Assembly: GCA_002083365.1 (NCBI GenBank)
Contig: LVWS01000033.1
Span: forward strand, 62,001 to 126,000
Direction: 5' to 3'
Length of the DNA: 64,000 bases
Source of the DNA: Nitrospira sp. SG-bin1
GTDB lineage: Bacteria; Nitrospirota; Nitrospiria; Nitrospirales; Nitrospiraceae
Shown here in pieces: positions 9,522-17,955 of this stretch. The notes beneath the pieces were generated by a model. The model ran no database searches, was not told the DNA's origin, and saw only the letters and a list, made by a program, of their open reading frames with translations. Position 1 is the first letter of the stretch. Every line of letters begins with the position of its first letter. The position numbers and the translations under genes are program-made.

Positions 9522-10187
9522 ATGGATGAGGTGAGGCGGAGGCCGCGGGCCCTCATAGCCGACGACCATTGTCTGATGCTTGCCGGTCTGCGCCGGCTGG
9601 TCGAGGAAACCTGCGACGTCGTCGGCACCGCCGAGGACGGGCGGGCGCTGGTGGACGCCGCGCAGCAGTTGGAACCGGATCTGATCCTTTTGGACATCAG
9701 CATGCCGCTGCTCAACGGCCTCGATGCCGCACGTCAGATCAAGAAGCTCCAACCGTCGGCCAAACTTCTGTTTCTCACGATGCACACGAGTCCAAGTTAT
9801 GTGAAGGAAGCCTTTGATGTCGGTGCAAGCGGTTATCTCTTGAAACGGTCGGCGCCCATGGAGCTCACCTTGGCGATTGATGCCGTGCTCAAGGGACAAC
9901 AGTATCTGACACCATCGATCACCAAGGTAATGCTTGCGCCGACTCTGGGGCATGAGCGGACTTCGACGATCAAAGGGTCCGCTGCGGATCTCACTCCCCG
10001 GCAGCGTGAAGTCTTGCAATTGATCGGCGAGGGCAAGGGGACAAAGGAGATCGCCTTCCTGCTCCATGTGTCGGTGAAGACCGTCGAATTCCATAAGACC
10101 TCCATCATGAAGCAACTGAATCTTCACACGACGGCGGAATTGATGCGCTACGCCATCACCGAGGGCCTTGCAAGTGAGCAACCGTAA
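9522..10187 (+). CDS. NarL/FixJ-family response regulator (module 1)
   Basis: A 221-residue two-domain regulator and the likely partner of the kinase upstream. The receiver domain (about residues 9-125) has the acidic pair ADDH, phospho-acceptor Asp in LLDISMPLLNG, the switch Thr in LFLTMH and the Lys in YLLKRS. The LuxR-type helix-turn-helix (about 150-215) has LTPRQREVLQLIGEGKGTKE and VSVKTVEFH. AAGGAG lies ~12 bp before the ATG. The second module's regulator (22219-22881) is closely similar over its full length, most strongly in the DNA-binding helix, so the two proteins may bind overlapping sites. Confidence 0.9.
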   Translation: MDEVRRRPRALIADDHCLMLAGLRRLVEETCDVVGTAEDGRALVDAAQQLEPDLILLDISMPLLNGLDAARQIKKLQPSAKLLFLTMHTSPSYVKEAFDVGASGYLLKRSAPMELTLAIDAVLKGQQYLTPSITKVMLAPTLGHERTSTIKGSAADLTPRQREVLQLIGEGKGTKEIAFLLHVSVKTVEFHKTSIMKQLNLHTTAELMRYAITEGLASEQP

Positions 10188-10347
10188 CTCCGCCGCCTAC
10201 CTCAACAGCTCTACCACCTTCACATCCGCCGCCTCGTTCCGGCAGACGCTTCCCATGCCCCTTCGCCCTGAGACGATCTGCCGGACCCCCGTGCAATGGT
10301 GGGGATCCGCGGTCACCAGTCGCGTATCACCGAGCCTATAGCCTTTC

Positions 10348-10387
10348 CCCTAGCAAGGTTTTTGGTAAGAACTAGGGTCTTTGCTAG
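10348..10387. promoter_or_regulatory. CTAG-containing inverted repeats upstream of the small module-1 gene
   Basis: Two nested inverted repeats lie 54-93 bp before the ATG at 10441: CCCTAG (10348-10353) with CTAGGG (10372-10377), and CTAGCAA (10350-10356) with TTGCTAG (10381-10387). Related CTAGGG or CCCTAG sites precede the module-1 kinase (7784), the module-2 small gene (23016) and the broken regulator (23396). A regulator site is inferred; no footprint is known to me. Confidence 0.4.
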
Positions 10388-10440
10388 TTCATTCGGATTC
10401 CTCCTTCCTCTATGCTGAAACGACAAAAAAAGGTGATGTC

Positions 10441-10719
10441 ATGGACACCACGGACACAAAGCTCATTGATCGGGTCAGAACCACGTTGGAGCGGGCGGGA
10501 ATGGACTGTCCGCTGGAACACATGATGGACCTCTGTCCCGAGTTGACGTGGAATCAGATGTTTTTTGCGATCGATGATTTGAGCCGGAGAGGGGAAGTGC
10601 GGGTGACGATGGAAGCGGACAGGACCTATAGAGTTCAGGTCCGTTCTCAGACGGGTCCGAGCCCTGCCATCGTACTTCCTGATTCATCGGTTCCAGGCGG
10701 GGACCAGAGCGTCTCATAG
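10441..10719 (+). CDS. Small wHTH-like protein of unknown function (module 1)
   Basis: A 92-residue protein whose first ~70 residues have the helix-helix-helix-beta-wing pattern of a winged helix: CPELTWNQMFFAIDDL as the helical pair, then EVRVTMEADRTYRVQ as the wing. The last ~20 residues are polar. The protein at 23054-23266 aligns along the same length and ends in the same DRTYxV motif, in the same position relative to its own kinase and regulator. The ATG at 10441 has AAAGGTG a few bases upstream. The function is unknown; a DNA-binding or anti-activator role for the two-component pair would fit the conserved neighbourhood. Confidence 0.65.
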   Translation: MDTTDTKLIDRVRTTLERAGMDCPLEHMMDLCPELTWNQMFFAIDDLSRRGEVRVTMEADRTYRVQVRSQTGPSPAIVLPDSSVPGGDQSVS

Positions 10720-10809
10720 CCGAACCTCGGCGGGTGAATTTCGGAACACCCAGGCTCATAGGTCCGAGATGGGGAAGCGAAGGGTGTCCTCCTCCCGTGA
10801 CACGCGACA

Positions 10810-11022
10810 ATGTTTTTGAATGTTGGGGTGTCCATGCCTTCCCACGCCGTTCAGAATACCGAGGAAGAAAAAGGCGCGGCTGCTCAACCCTCCTTCCACT
10901 CTGCGTGCATGCATCAGCGTCTGATTGATGATATTTTGACCAGAGGTGGCAAACGTACAGGCAAGGTACGGTGTCTCGAATGTAGGGCCGTGATCGATGA
11001 TCCATATCACGGTCAGAGATAA
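10810..11022 (+). CDS. Small CxxC protein, hypothetical
   Basis: A possible 70-residue protein; a second start at 10834 would give 62 residues. The C-terminal half is the more protein-like part, with MHQRLIDDILTRGGKRTGK followed by VRCLECRAVIDDP, in which a single Cys-x-x-Cys could bind a metal or act in redox chemistry. No good ribosome binding site is visible. I do not recognise the family. It sits between the small wHTH-like gene and the stand-alone receiver. Confidence 0.4.
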   Translation: MFLNVGVSMPSHAVQNTEEEKGAAAQPSFHSACMHQRLIDDILTRGGKRTGKVRCLECRAVIDDPYHGQR

Positions 11023-11190
11023 CCGAATCGGTTGAATGAACCGTTCCTGTCCCGGTGCCCGCGCCATTACGGTTTAGGGGGGAGAACCGAGGAGTCAATA
11101 ACCACTTAAACGTCAGTCCATGAGCACGACCAGTGCGCCGATATCTATGGGCGGCCGCATCATGGACTGGCGAGCGAACTGGAGTCCCGT

Positions 11191-11643
11191 ATGTCGACTT
11201 GCTCAGCCTCCCATGCTCAGAATACCGTCGCCGACCGATTGAAGATGAAATCCATTCGTGTGTTGCTGGCGGATGATCATTTCCTCGTCCGGCAAGGACT
11301 ACGGAAGTATCTCAGCCATCATATCGACATCGAATTGGTGGGCGAAGCAACGAATGGGGAAGAGGCGGTAAATCTGACAGACTCGCTCAAGCCGGATGTC
11401 GTTGTTATGGATATCAACATGCCGAGAATGAACGGGATTGAAGCGACAAGCTCCATCATACGGAAACATCCGCACCTGCCGGTCATTGGCCTCTCGTTTT
11501 ATGTGGGAAACGGGAATCGGGAAGCACTTTTGGATGCCGGTGCCTGCCTGTTGCTCGAAAAGGGAACGGCATATAAACACTTGCCCCATGCGATCTATCA
11601 GGCTGTCGGCAAACGCATGGATGCCGGCTTGCCCGTCCACTAA
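11191..11643 (+). CDS. Stand-alone receiver domain response regulator (module 1)
   Basis: A single-domain, CheY-like regulator of up to 150 residues with no output domain. The phosphorylation set is complete: LLADDHFLVRQ (acidic pair), VVVMDINMPRMNG (phospho-acceptor Asp), GLSFYV (switch Ser) and LLLEKGTA (Lys). The long start at 11191 has GGAG six to seven bases upstream; ATG 11245 directly before the domain is an alternative. Its counterpart in module 2 is the degenerate regulator at 23445. It could act as a phosphate sink or connector for the kinase at 7843 (inference). Confidence 0.75.
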   Translation: MSTCSASHAQNTVADRLKMKSIRVLLADDHFLVRQGLRKYLSHHIDIELVGEATNGEEAVNLTDSLKPDVVVMDINMPRMNGIEATSSIIRKHPHLPVIGLSFYVGNGNREALLDAGACLLLEKGTAYKHLPHAIYQAVGKRMDAGLPVH

Positions 11644-12282
11644 CGATCCTGTCGCGTAGCGGAACGGGTCAAGAGATAGAACACTCCAGCCCAGACCAAT
11701 CTCCTCCAGTCCTGTCGCCTTCTGCGACAGTCGGTATTTCATCCTGTCGCACCTTTCCCCTGTCTTGAAGCCCTTTTTCCGGCTGGAGCTGTTCAAGTCA
11801 TGAATTTGCCATCAAAAGCTGTCCTCCTCAATCTCCCTTCTCGTCGGCTTTCTCCTTGCACTTCCTTCTCGGGTGATCCCCGGAAGCGCGGAATACATCC
11901 ATGACATTGCTCCCAGTCATACGCCGACACCGCCATGTCGGAAGGCCGCTCTCTTTCCTTGTACTCACCGTATTCCTTTGCGAGGTCATCACTGGAGTTG
12001 CCGCTGCGGAGCAGCGCATGGCGGTCTCCTGAGCTGAGGGTCGGTTTGCATGATGCCATTCAAGTCGTCGGCGACAACGAGGCCAACGTGGATTGCTGAG
12101 GGAGCGCATCGCTGCGGTCAAGCTCAGGCCAACGCGAGCCTCGGCGCCCCTCCTGCCGAACGTCGGTGGCTATCTCAATGGGAGGAGCCGATTCGCATGA
12201 AGGATATATCGGACCTGGCGACCTTGGAAGTGCGAAAGGCTGGACATGAGCAGACCAATCTCAGCTGCGGTGAAGCAGGCCT
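11644..12282. other. Intergenic region with an operator cluster; no convincing gene
   Basis: About 640 bp separate the stand-alone receiver from the ABC exporter operon. The only clear signal is the TGTCGC cluster at 11713-11750. Short open frames on both strands (for example 12050-12286 +) show no recognisable protein character. The promoter of the exporter operon probably lies in the distal part. Confidence 0.4.
11713..11750. promoter_or_regulatory. TGTCGC operator: palindrome plus extra half-site
   Basis: The perfect inverted repeat CTGTCGC / GCGACAG with a 5-bp spacer spans 11712-11730, and a further TGTCGC lies at 11745-11750, 15 bp downstream. The same three-part layout is at 24753-24791. 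A related imperfect palindrome lies upstream of a sigma-54 promoter at 60674. Inverted repeats of this shape are typical of enhancer-binding activators, so an upstream activating site is the likeliest role. No -24/-12 element was found immediately downstream of this copy. Confidence 0.5.
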
Positions 12283-13392
12283 ATGAAGATGACACGGCGG
12301 TACCTGATTCTCATGGCTCTGATGGCGGTGCTGGTGATCAGCGGCTATGTCGCGATCAACCGATGGGTGCTGGACAGCGGATTGCCGGATGGTTTGATTC
12401 AAGCGAACGGCCGCATCGAAGGCGATCACGTGACAATCGCCAGCAAATTCCCCGGCAGGGTGGTGGAGTTGTCGGCCCGCGAAGGCGACAGCGTCGTCAA
12501 AGACCAGCGGTTGGTGCGGTTGGACGATATCCAGACGAGGGCGAAGGTCGAACAGGCACGCCGGTTGGTCGATATGCTCGAGGCCCAGGTGCAGGCTGCG
12601 CACGCGTCATTGGCCGTCCTGAATCTCGAAGTTCCCCTGGCGATCGAGGCCGCTCAAGCGAAGGTGGACAGCGCCGTCGCCGCGTTGGAGAAGACCAGCG
12701 CGGTCGAGCAGGAGGCCCGACGCGATCTTGCGCGCATGCGGGCTCTGTTGCCGGAGCAGGCGGTCTCGCATCAATTGGTCGAGCAGACCGAAGCCCGATG
12801 GAGGGCCGCCGCCGGCGACCAAGCTTCCGCGAAAGGTACCGTGGCCCAGGCTCGCAAGGAACTCGCCCAGGCGGAATTGGGCGGGAGGCGCATCCAGACC
12901 AAAGAAAAAGAGGTCGCCGCTCTGGAGCAACAGCGCGACCAAGCCGATGCGGCCTTGGCCGAAGTCGCGAGTATTCTGAGCGACCTTACCATCACGGCCC
13001 CGACGAACGGCACGATCACCACCCGCATGGTCGATGTGGGGGAAGTGGTGTCGGCCGGGACTCCGCTGCTCGAACTCGTCGATCTCGATCGGCTTTATCT
13101 TCAAGTGTTCGTTCCTGAGATCCAGATCGGAAAACTCCGCCTCGCTTTGCCGGCGCGGATCTACACGGACGCGTTCCCGGATCGGCCGTACGACGCGACG
13201 GTGAAGTATATCTCCTCAAGAGCTGAGTTCACGCCGAAGGAAGTACAAACGCGCGACGAACGAGTGAAACTCATCTATGCCGTGCGGCTGTACCTTGCTG
13301 AGAATCCGGAGCATCGGCTCACGCCGGGATTGCCGGCCGACGCCATCATTCGATGGAAAGAGGATGTGGCGTGGGCAAAGCCGAGGGGGTAG
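12283..13392 (+). CDS. HlyD/YbhG-type ABC exporter adaptor
   Basis: A 369-residue membrane fusion protein anchored by one N-terminal helix (about residues 7-25). The lipoyl half IASKFPGRVVELSAREGD is followed by a long Ala/Glu/Gln-rich coiled coil (about residues 85-235), the second lipoyl half ITAPTNGTITTRMVDVGEVV and a beta-barrel domain. It is the first gene of a four-gene ABC-2 type exporter operon (adaptor, double ATPase, two permeases), the same order as E. coli ybhGFSR, which handles cationic drugs and other hydrophobic compounds. The next gene starts 76 bp downstream, behind a strong stem-loop. Confidence 0.88.
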   Translation: MKMTRRYLILMALMAVLVISGYVAINRWVLDSGLPDGLIQANGRIEGDHVTIASKFPGRVVELSAREGDSVVKDQRLVRLDDIQTRAKVEQARRLVDMLEAQVQAAHASLAVLNLEVPLAIEAAQAKVDSAVAALEKTSAVEQEARRDLARMRALLPEQAVSHQLVEQTEARWRAAAGDQASAKGTVAQARKELAQAELGGRRIQTKEKEVAALEQQRDQADAALAEVASILSDLTITAPTNGTITTRMVDVGEVVSAGTPLLELVDLDRLYLQVFVPEIQIGKLRLALPARIYTDAFPDRPYDATVKYISSRAEFTPKEVQTRDERVKLIYAVRLYLAENPEHRLTPGLPADAIIRWKEDVAWAKPRG

Positions 13393-13451
13393 GGCGAGCA
13401 GGGCCCTTTGTGCTCGCTGAGCGCGCAGTTAAGGGGCTCCCGCTCGCCCTA
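13390..13451 (+). promoter_or_regulatory. Stem-loop between adaptor and ATPase genes
   Basis: TAGGGCGAGC (13390-13399) and GCTCGCCCTA (13442-13451) are perfect 10-bp inverted arms. Pairing continues inward with one mismatch region (GGGCCC against GGGGCTCC), and an inner GCTCGCTGAGC hairpin forms the loop. There is no following T run, so it is more likely an RNA stability or attenuation element than a full terminator. The outer arm overlaps a CCCTAGGG palindrome (13447-13454) just before the ATPase start. Confidence 0.45.
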
Positions 13452-13468
13452 GGGGGAAAGAGAAAGAA

Positions 13469-15466
13469 ATGGGAATAGAACCTTCGTCTCAGCACTCAGC
13501 CCTCGGATCTCCGCACTTTGACAACGTCGTGCGCGTCTCACAGTTCGTCAAACGTTACAAGAAACATCCGTCGGTGGATGGTATCGATCTCACGGTCCGC
13601 AAGGGTGAGATCTACGGGTTGATCGGGCCGGATGGAGCCGGCAAGAGCAGTCTGATGAAAGCGATTGCCGGTGTGTTGACCTATGACGAAGGCACGGTCG
13701 AAGTGTTCGGGACGTTGGTCGATTCGGAACGAGCCGCGGAGCGGGTGAAGCAACGAATCGGCTTTCTGCCGCAAGGTCTGGGGCTGAATTTGTACCCCGA
13801 CCTCTCCGTCGAGGAGAACATCGACTTCTTTGCGCGACTCAGGCTTGTGCCGGAGGTTGACTTGTCCGAGCGAAAGGCCCGGCTCCTTGCCATGACCCGC
13901 CTCGAGAAGTTCCGCGATCGAGCCATGAAGAATTTGTCCGGCGGCATGAAGCAAAAGCTGGGGTTAATTTGCACCCTCATTCATGAACCGGAACTGGCGA
14001 TCCTCGATGAACCGACCACCGGTGTTGATCCCGTCTCGCGCCGCGACTTCTGGGCCATCCTGGCAGAACTGCTGCAGGAGAAGGGCATGACGGCGCTTGT
14101 CTCAACGGCTTATATGGACGAGGCCGCGCGGTTTCATCGGCTGTCGTTCCTGTCGGGTGGGAAGGTGGTCATTTCCGGAACACCAGCAGAAGTGCAGGCA
14201 TTAGTTCCCGGCTCAATCGTGACATTCGAGGCCAAACCGCAACTGGCTGCGATTGCTCGACTCAAACAGACCTACCGGCAAGTCGAGGCATTGGGTTCCA
14301 AACTCCATGTGTTCGAAACAGAGATCGACCGCGATCGGGCCGTCAGGAACATCGAGGCGAGCCTCGGTGATATCAAGCCGGATCAGGTACGCGTGGATGA
14401 TCCCGAATTGGAAGATGTGTTCGTCTCTCTCCTCCTTCGGCAGGCTGAGAGTCAAAAGGTACTGACGATCCCGTCGACGGCGAAACAGGCGGAGAACCAC
14501 GGGCTTGCGATCGAGGCTCGCGAGCTCGTGCGCGACTTCGGGTCGTTCCGGGCCGTGGATCATGTGAGCTTTGAGGTCAAGCAAGGCGAGATCTTCGGTC
14601 TCTTGGGCGCGAACGGAGCGGGAAAAACGACCGTCATCAAGATGCTGAACGGCATCTTGCCGCCCACCGACGGACAAGGGTGGGTGGCGGGGGCAGAGAT
14701 GAAGATCGCGGGCAGCATCATCAAGGAACGAATCGGGTACATGTCCCAAGCCTTCTCGCTCTATCTCGATCTGACCGTCGTGGAAAATATTCGTCTCTTT
14801 GCCGGGATCTATGGACTGGATAGAAGAGTGACCAACCAGCGACTGGACTGGATTACCGCGATGGCTGGTTTGGAAGGATACGAGTCAAGTCTGACCAGCC
14901 GGTTGCCGATGGGGGTCCGCCAGCGATTGGCGCTCGGGTGTGCCTTGGTACATCAACCCCGCGTCTTGTTCCTTGATGAACCGACGTCCGGCGTGGACCC
15001 GATCGGACGCCGATATTTTTGGGACATTCTTTCACGGATGGCTCGCGAGGAGGGCGTCGCGATTCTGATCACCACCCATTATATGAGCGAAGCGGAGCAT
15101 TGCGATCACCTTGCGCTCATGTACGCGGGACGTCTCGTGGCGGAGGGCGCGCCCGAATACATGAAACAGCAGATCGAGCAAGAAGCAGGACGGCTTCTTG
15201 AAGTGATCACTGACCAACCGGGCCTGGCTGTAACGCAATTGCAACGAGCCGGCTTTGCCGGCGCATCGCTCTTCGGGACCCGCATCCATTTCTTCTGCCG
15301 TGACCCGATACGGGACGAGGAATGTGCCTGCCAGGCATTGGAGTCGAGCGGAGTGACCGTGAAATCCATAGCCCCTCGGCCGTTAAGCCTCGAGGATGTG
15401 TTTGTCTACAAGGTGATGGCTCTGGAAGAGCAGGAGCACAGAGCCTTGCCGGGAACGTCCGCGTGA
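13469..15466 (+). CDS. ybhF: ABC exporter ATPase with two nucleotide-binding domains (YbhF-like)
   Basis: A 665-residue fusion of two ABC ATPase domains that powers the two permeases encoded next. Domain 1 (about residues 15-310) has Walker A GPDGAGKSS, signature LSGGMKQKLGL and Walker B LAILDEPTTGVDP. Domain 2 (about 335-650) has Walker A GANGAGKTT and Walker B VLFLDEPTSGVDP, but its signature reads LPMGVRQRL, which departs from LSGGQ; such degeneracy is common in paired domains and implies one full ATP site. The stop codon overlaps the GTG start of the next gene, so translation is coupled. Confidence 0.9.
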   Translation: MGIEPSSQHSALGSPHFDNVVRVSQFVKRYKKHPSVDGIDLTVRKGEIYGLIGPDGAGKSSLMKAIAGVLTYDEGTVEVFGTLVDSERAAERVKQRIGFLPQGLGLNLYPDLSVEENIDFFARLRLVPEVDLSERKARLLAMTRLEKFRDRAMKNLSGGMKQKLGLICTLIHEPELAILDEPTTGVDPVSRRDFWAILAELLQEKGMTALVSTAYMDEAARFHRLSFLSGGKVVISGTPAEVQALVPGSIVTFEAKPQLAAIARLKQTYRQVEALGSKLHVFETEIDRDRAVRNIEASLGDIKPDQVRVDDPELEDVFVSLLLRQAESQKVLTIPSTAKQAENHGLAIEARELVRDFGSFRAVDHVSFEVKQGEIFGLLGANGAGKTTVIKMLNGILPPTDGQGWVAGAEMKIAGSIIKERIGYMSQAFSLYLDLTVVENIRLFAGIYGLDRRVTNQRLDWITAMAGLEGYESSLTSRLPMGVRQRLALGCALVHQPRVLFLDEPTSGVDPIGRRYFWDILSRMAREEGVAILITTHYMSEAEHCDHLALMYAGRLVAEGAPEYMKQQIEQEAGRLLEVITDQPGLAVTQLQRAGFAGASLFGTRIHFFCRDPIRDEECACQALESSGVTVKSIAPRPLSLEDVFVYKVMALEEQEHRALPGTSA

Positions 15467-16617
15467 ATCTCAAACGGATTACAGCCGTGGCGTCCAAAGA
15501 ATGGCGCGAGACGGTCAGGGACCGAATGTTCTTCTCGCTGGCCTTTTTGCTGCCGATCCTCTGGATGCTCGTCTTCGGCTACGGGCTGGTGCTCGACGTG
15601 GAGAACATTCCTTATGCAGCTCTGGATCGGGATCAGAGTTCGCTCAGCCGGGACTATCTCTATCGCTTTCAACAGTCGCGGTATTTTGATTTCAAGGGGG
15701 CCTTGAGGGACGAACGAGAGGTGGAGCCATTGCTTGCTTCAAGCCGCATCCGCGCTGCGATCATCGTTCCCGAGAAGTTTCAGGAGCGGCTGAACGCCGG
15801 CCAGACGGTCGGCGTGCAAACGCTGATCGATGGAACGTTCCCGCTCCGCACGGATATTACCAAGGGCTATGTGATCGCCATCAACAGCGCCTTCAACGAA
15901 GAGCGGCTTGTCGACCATCTCTCCCGCCGGATCGGAATTTCCCGCGCACAGGCCGAGCACCGGGCACGACCCATCACGCTCGAGGTGCGCTATCTCTACA
16001 ACGAAGAGGTTCGGAGCACGTGGTCCATGGTGCCGGCGCTCGTGATGTTTACCTTGATGCTCTCGTGTCCTTTGTTGACCGCGCTGGGGATCGTCCGAGA
16101 GAAAGAGACCGGCTCCATTTACAATATTTACAGCTCGACGGTGACCAAGGTCGAATTTCTCGTCGGCAAGCTGCTCCCCTATGTGCTGATTTCCTCGATG
16201 AATGCCGTGGTCCTCTGGATCATGGCGACTCTGTGGTTCGGCGTGCCGTTCAAGGGCAATCTCCTGTTTTTCCTCATGGCCTCCTTCGTGTTCGTGCTCA
16301 GCAGCACCGGCGTCGGCCTGCTCGTGTCGCTGCTGGTCCGCACGCAGATCGCCGCCCTGATCGTCACGATCATTATTGCAATGGTGCCGACCATCCTATT
16401 CTCCGGTCTCATCGTTCCGGTCTCTTCCCTGAGTCCCGGCGCGCAGTTCCAGGCCCACTTGTTCCCAGGCATGTATTACACCAACATCGTCCGCGGGACC
16501 TTTCTGAAGGGCATAGGGCCGGAGGTGTTATGGACGGATGTCCTCGCGCTGGCCCTGTACGCCGTCATCCTGCGATTCGTGGGGTACCGACTGTTTACAA
16601 AGAGGCCTCGATCGTGA
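15463..16617 (+). CDS. ybhS: ABC-2 type exporter permease (YbhS-like)
   Basis: A 384-residue ABC-2 permease with one N-terminal helix (about residues 23-43), a periplasmic domain of ~140 residues, and five C-terminal helices. It has the family's REKETGSIYNIYSS cytoplasmic elbow and a PFKGNLLFFL segment. The GTG start at 15463 overlaps the ATPase stop as GTGA, which fixes the start despite a longer open frame upstream. It overlaps the next permease in the same way, so the two are expected in equal amounts and form a heterodimer. Confidence 0.88.
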   Translation: MNLKRITAVASKEWRETVRDRMFFSLAFLLPILWMLVFGYGLVLDVENIPYAALDRDQSSLSRDYLYRFQQSRYFDFKGALRDEREVEPLLASSRIRAAIIVPEKFQERLNAGQTVGVQTLIDGTFPLRTDITKGYVIAINSAFNEERLVDHLSRRIGISRAQAEHRARPITLEVRYLYNEEVRSTWSMVPALVMFTLMLSCPLLTALGIVREKETGSIYNIYSSTVTKVEFLVGKLLPYVLISSMNAVVLWIMATLWFGVPFKGNLLFFLMASFVFVLSSTGVGLLVSLLVRTQIAALIVTIIIAMVPTILFSGLIVPVSSLSPGAQFQAHLFPGMYYTNIVRGTFLKGIGPEVLWTDVLALALYAVILRFVGYRLFTKRPRS

Positions 16618-17786
16618 CCGCTGTCCCCCGAGCCGGCTCGCAACGCGTCGTCATTTGGTGGCATCGTCTGTTCGTCATGACTCGAAAGGAGATGCTCCAG
16701 TTGTTTCGCGACGTCCCGATCATTGCCTTCCTCGTCTATTCCTTCACTCTGGCGGTCTACATCACGGGTAACGGCATCCGATCGCAACTGCACGATGCCG
16801 GCCTGCTGGTTCATGATGCCGATCACAGTGTCTCCTCGCGTGAGCTCATGTATCGGTTCCAAGCTCCCTTTTTCCGACTGCATGGCGAAGTCCTCGATTC
16901 AGGGGAAGGCCTCCGCCAGCTGGATCGGGGGACCGCCATTGCGTTTTTGGAGATTCCCCCGAGGTTTCACGAGCAACTCGCCACGGGGGAACCCACAGCC
17001 GTGCAACTGCTGGTTGACACGACTAACTCGCCAAACGGGCTCTCTGCCGCAAGCTATGCCGCACGGATCGTTGCGCGGTTCGGTCAGAAAATCGCGGTCG
17101 AAAGGACAGAGAGTTCCGCGGAATCGTCGCAAGACCTGCCGCTCATCGTGAGCGATCATCGCGTCTGGTACAACCCGGACCAGAATGAGGCCTGGTTCGA
17201 GTGCATCTCTCACCTCCTCCGTCAAATTACGATCTTCGCGCTGCTGCTTCCCGCGGCGGCCCTGGTGCGGGAGAAAGAGCGGGGTACGGTGGAACAACTG
17301 TTAGTCTCACCGTTGTCGCCGTTTCAGATCATGGCCTCCAAGGCTCTCGCGATGACGGTGGTGATTCTCGGCGCGACGGCGGTCGGTCTGTTCGGCATCA
17401 TGCAGCCGGTTTTCGGAGTGCCAATTAAAGGAAGCGTCTGGCTTTTTTTTACCCTCACGGCTCTGTTCGTCGTCACCACGGCCTGCATGGGGCTGGCCGG
17501 CGCAACGCTCGCGCGGAATCAGGGTCAGGTGGGGATGATGACGCTGCTGGTGGCCGCTCCGATGTTGATGCTGTCGGGTATCACGGCGCCCATGGAGGCC
17601 ATGCCGACCTGGGTTCGCTATCTGATGGGGCTGTCGCCGCTGCGTTATTTCATCGATATCGCGAACGGCATTCTGCTGAAAGGCGCCGGCCTGAATATTC
17701 TCTGGGATTCCGTGCTTGCGATGACGGCGCTTGGGGCGGCCATGTTCGGTTTCGGCCTGTGGCGGTTCCGGAAGCAGTTCGGGTAA
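16614..17786 (+). CDS. ybhR: ABC-2 type exporter permease (YbhR-like)
   Basis: A 390-residue paralogue of the preceding permease with the same topology: a cytoplasmic N-terminus with an early helix, a periplasmic domain and a C-terminal bundle. It has the REKERGTVEQLLVSPLSP motif, typical of this family, and ends in a basic tail. The GTG at 16614 overlaps the previous stop (GTGA); the open frame extends ~200 codons upstream, but that part is antisense-like shadow coding within ybhS and is rejected. It is the last gene of the exporter operon. Confidence 0.88.
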   Translation: MTAVPRAGSQRVVIWWHRLFVMTRKEMLQLFRDVPIIAFLVYSFTLAVYITGNGIRSQLHDAGLLVHDADHSVSSRELMYRFQAPFFRLHGEVLDSGEGLRQLDRGTAIAFLEIPPRFHEQLATGEPTAVQLLVDTTNSPNGLSAASYAARIVARFGQKIAVERTESSAESSQDLPLIVSDHRVWYNPDQNEAWFECISHLLRQITIFALLLPAAALVREKERGTVEQLLVSPLSPFQIMASKALAMTVVILGATAVGLFGIMQPVFGVPIKGSVWLFFTLTALFVVTTACMGLAGATLARNQGQVGMMTLLVAAPMLMLSGITAPMEAMPTWVRYLMGLSPLRYFIDIANGILLKGAGLNILWDSVLAMTALGAAMFGFGLWRFRKQFG

Positions 17787-17955
17787 GCGTCCGGTGACGA
17801 GGATGAAAGTATGTTTGAACAGGCCATTGCGACTGTTTGATTTCGGCCACCAGTTGGTCCCATGATAGTTTCCTGAACGAATGAGAAGAGCCGGGAACTG
17901 CGGTCAGCTTCGCGAGACCGTGTGACGTTGCAGCCGTCTCATGAAGGAGGACGGT

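Noticed and set aside
16020..16613. Upstream ~200-codon extension of the second ABC permease frame
   Set aside because: It overlaps the first permease in another frame and has Arg/His/Asp-rich shadow composition; GTG at 16614 overlaps the previous stop and starts a normal permease.
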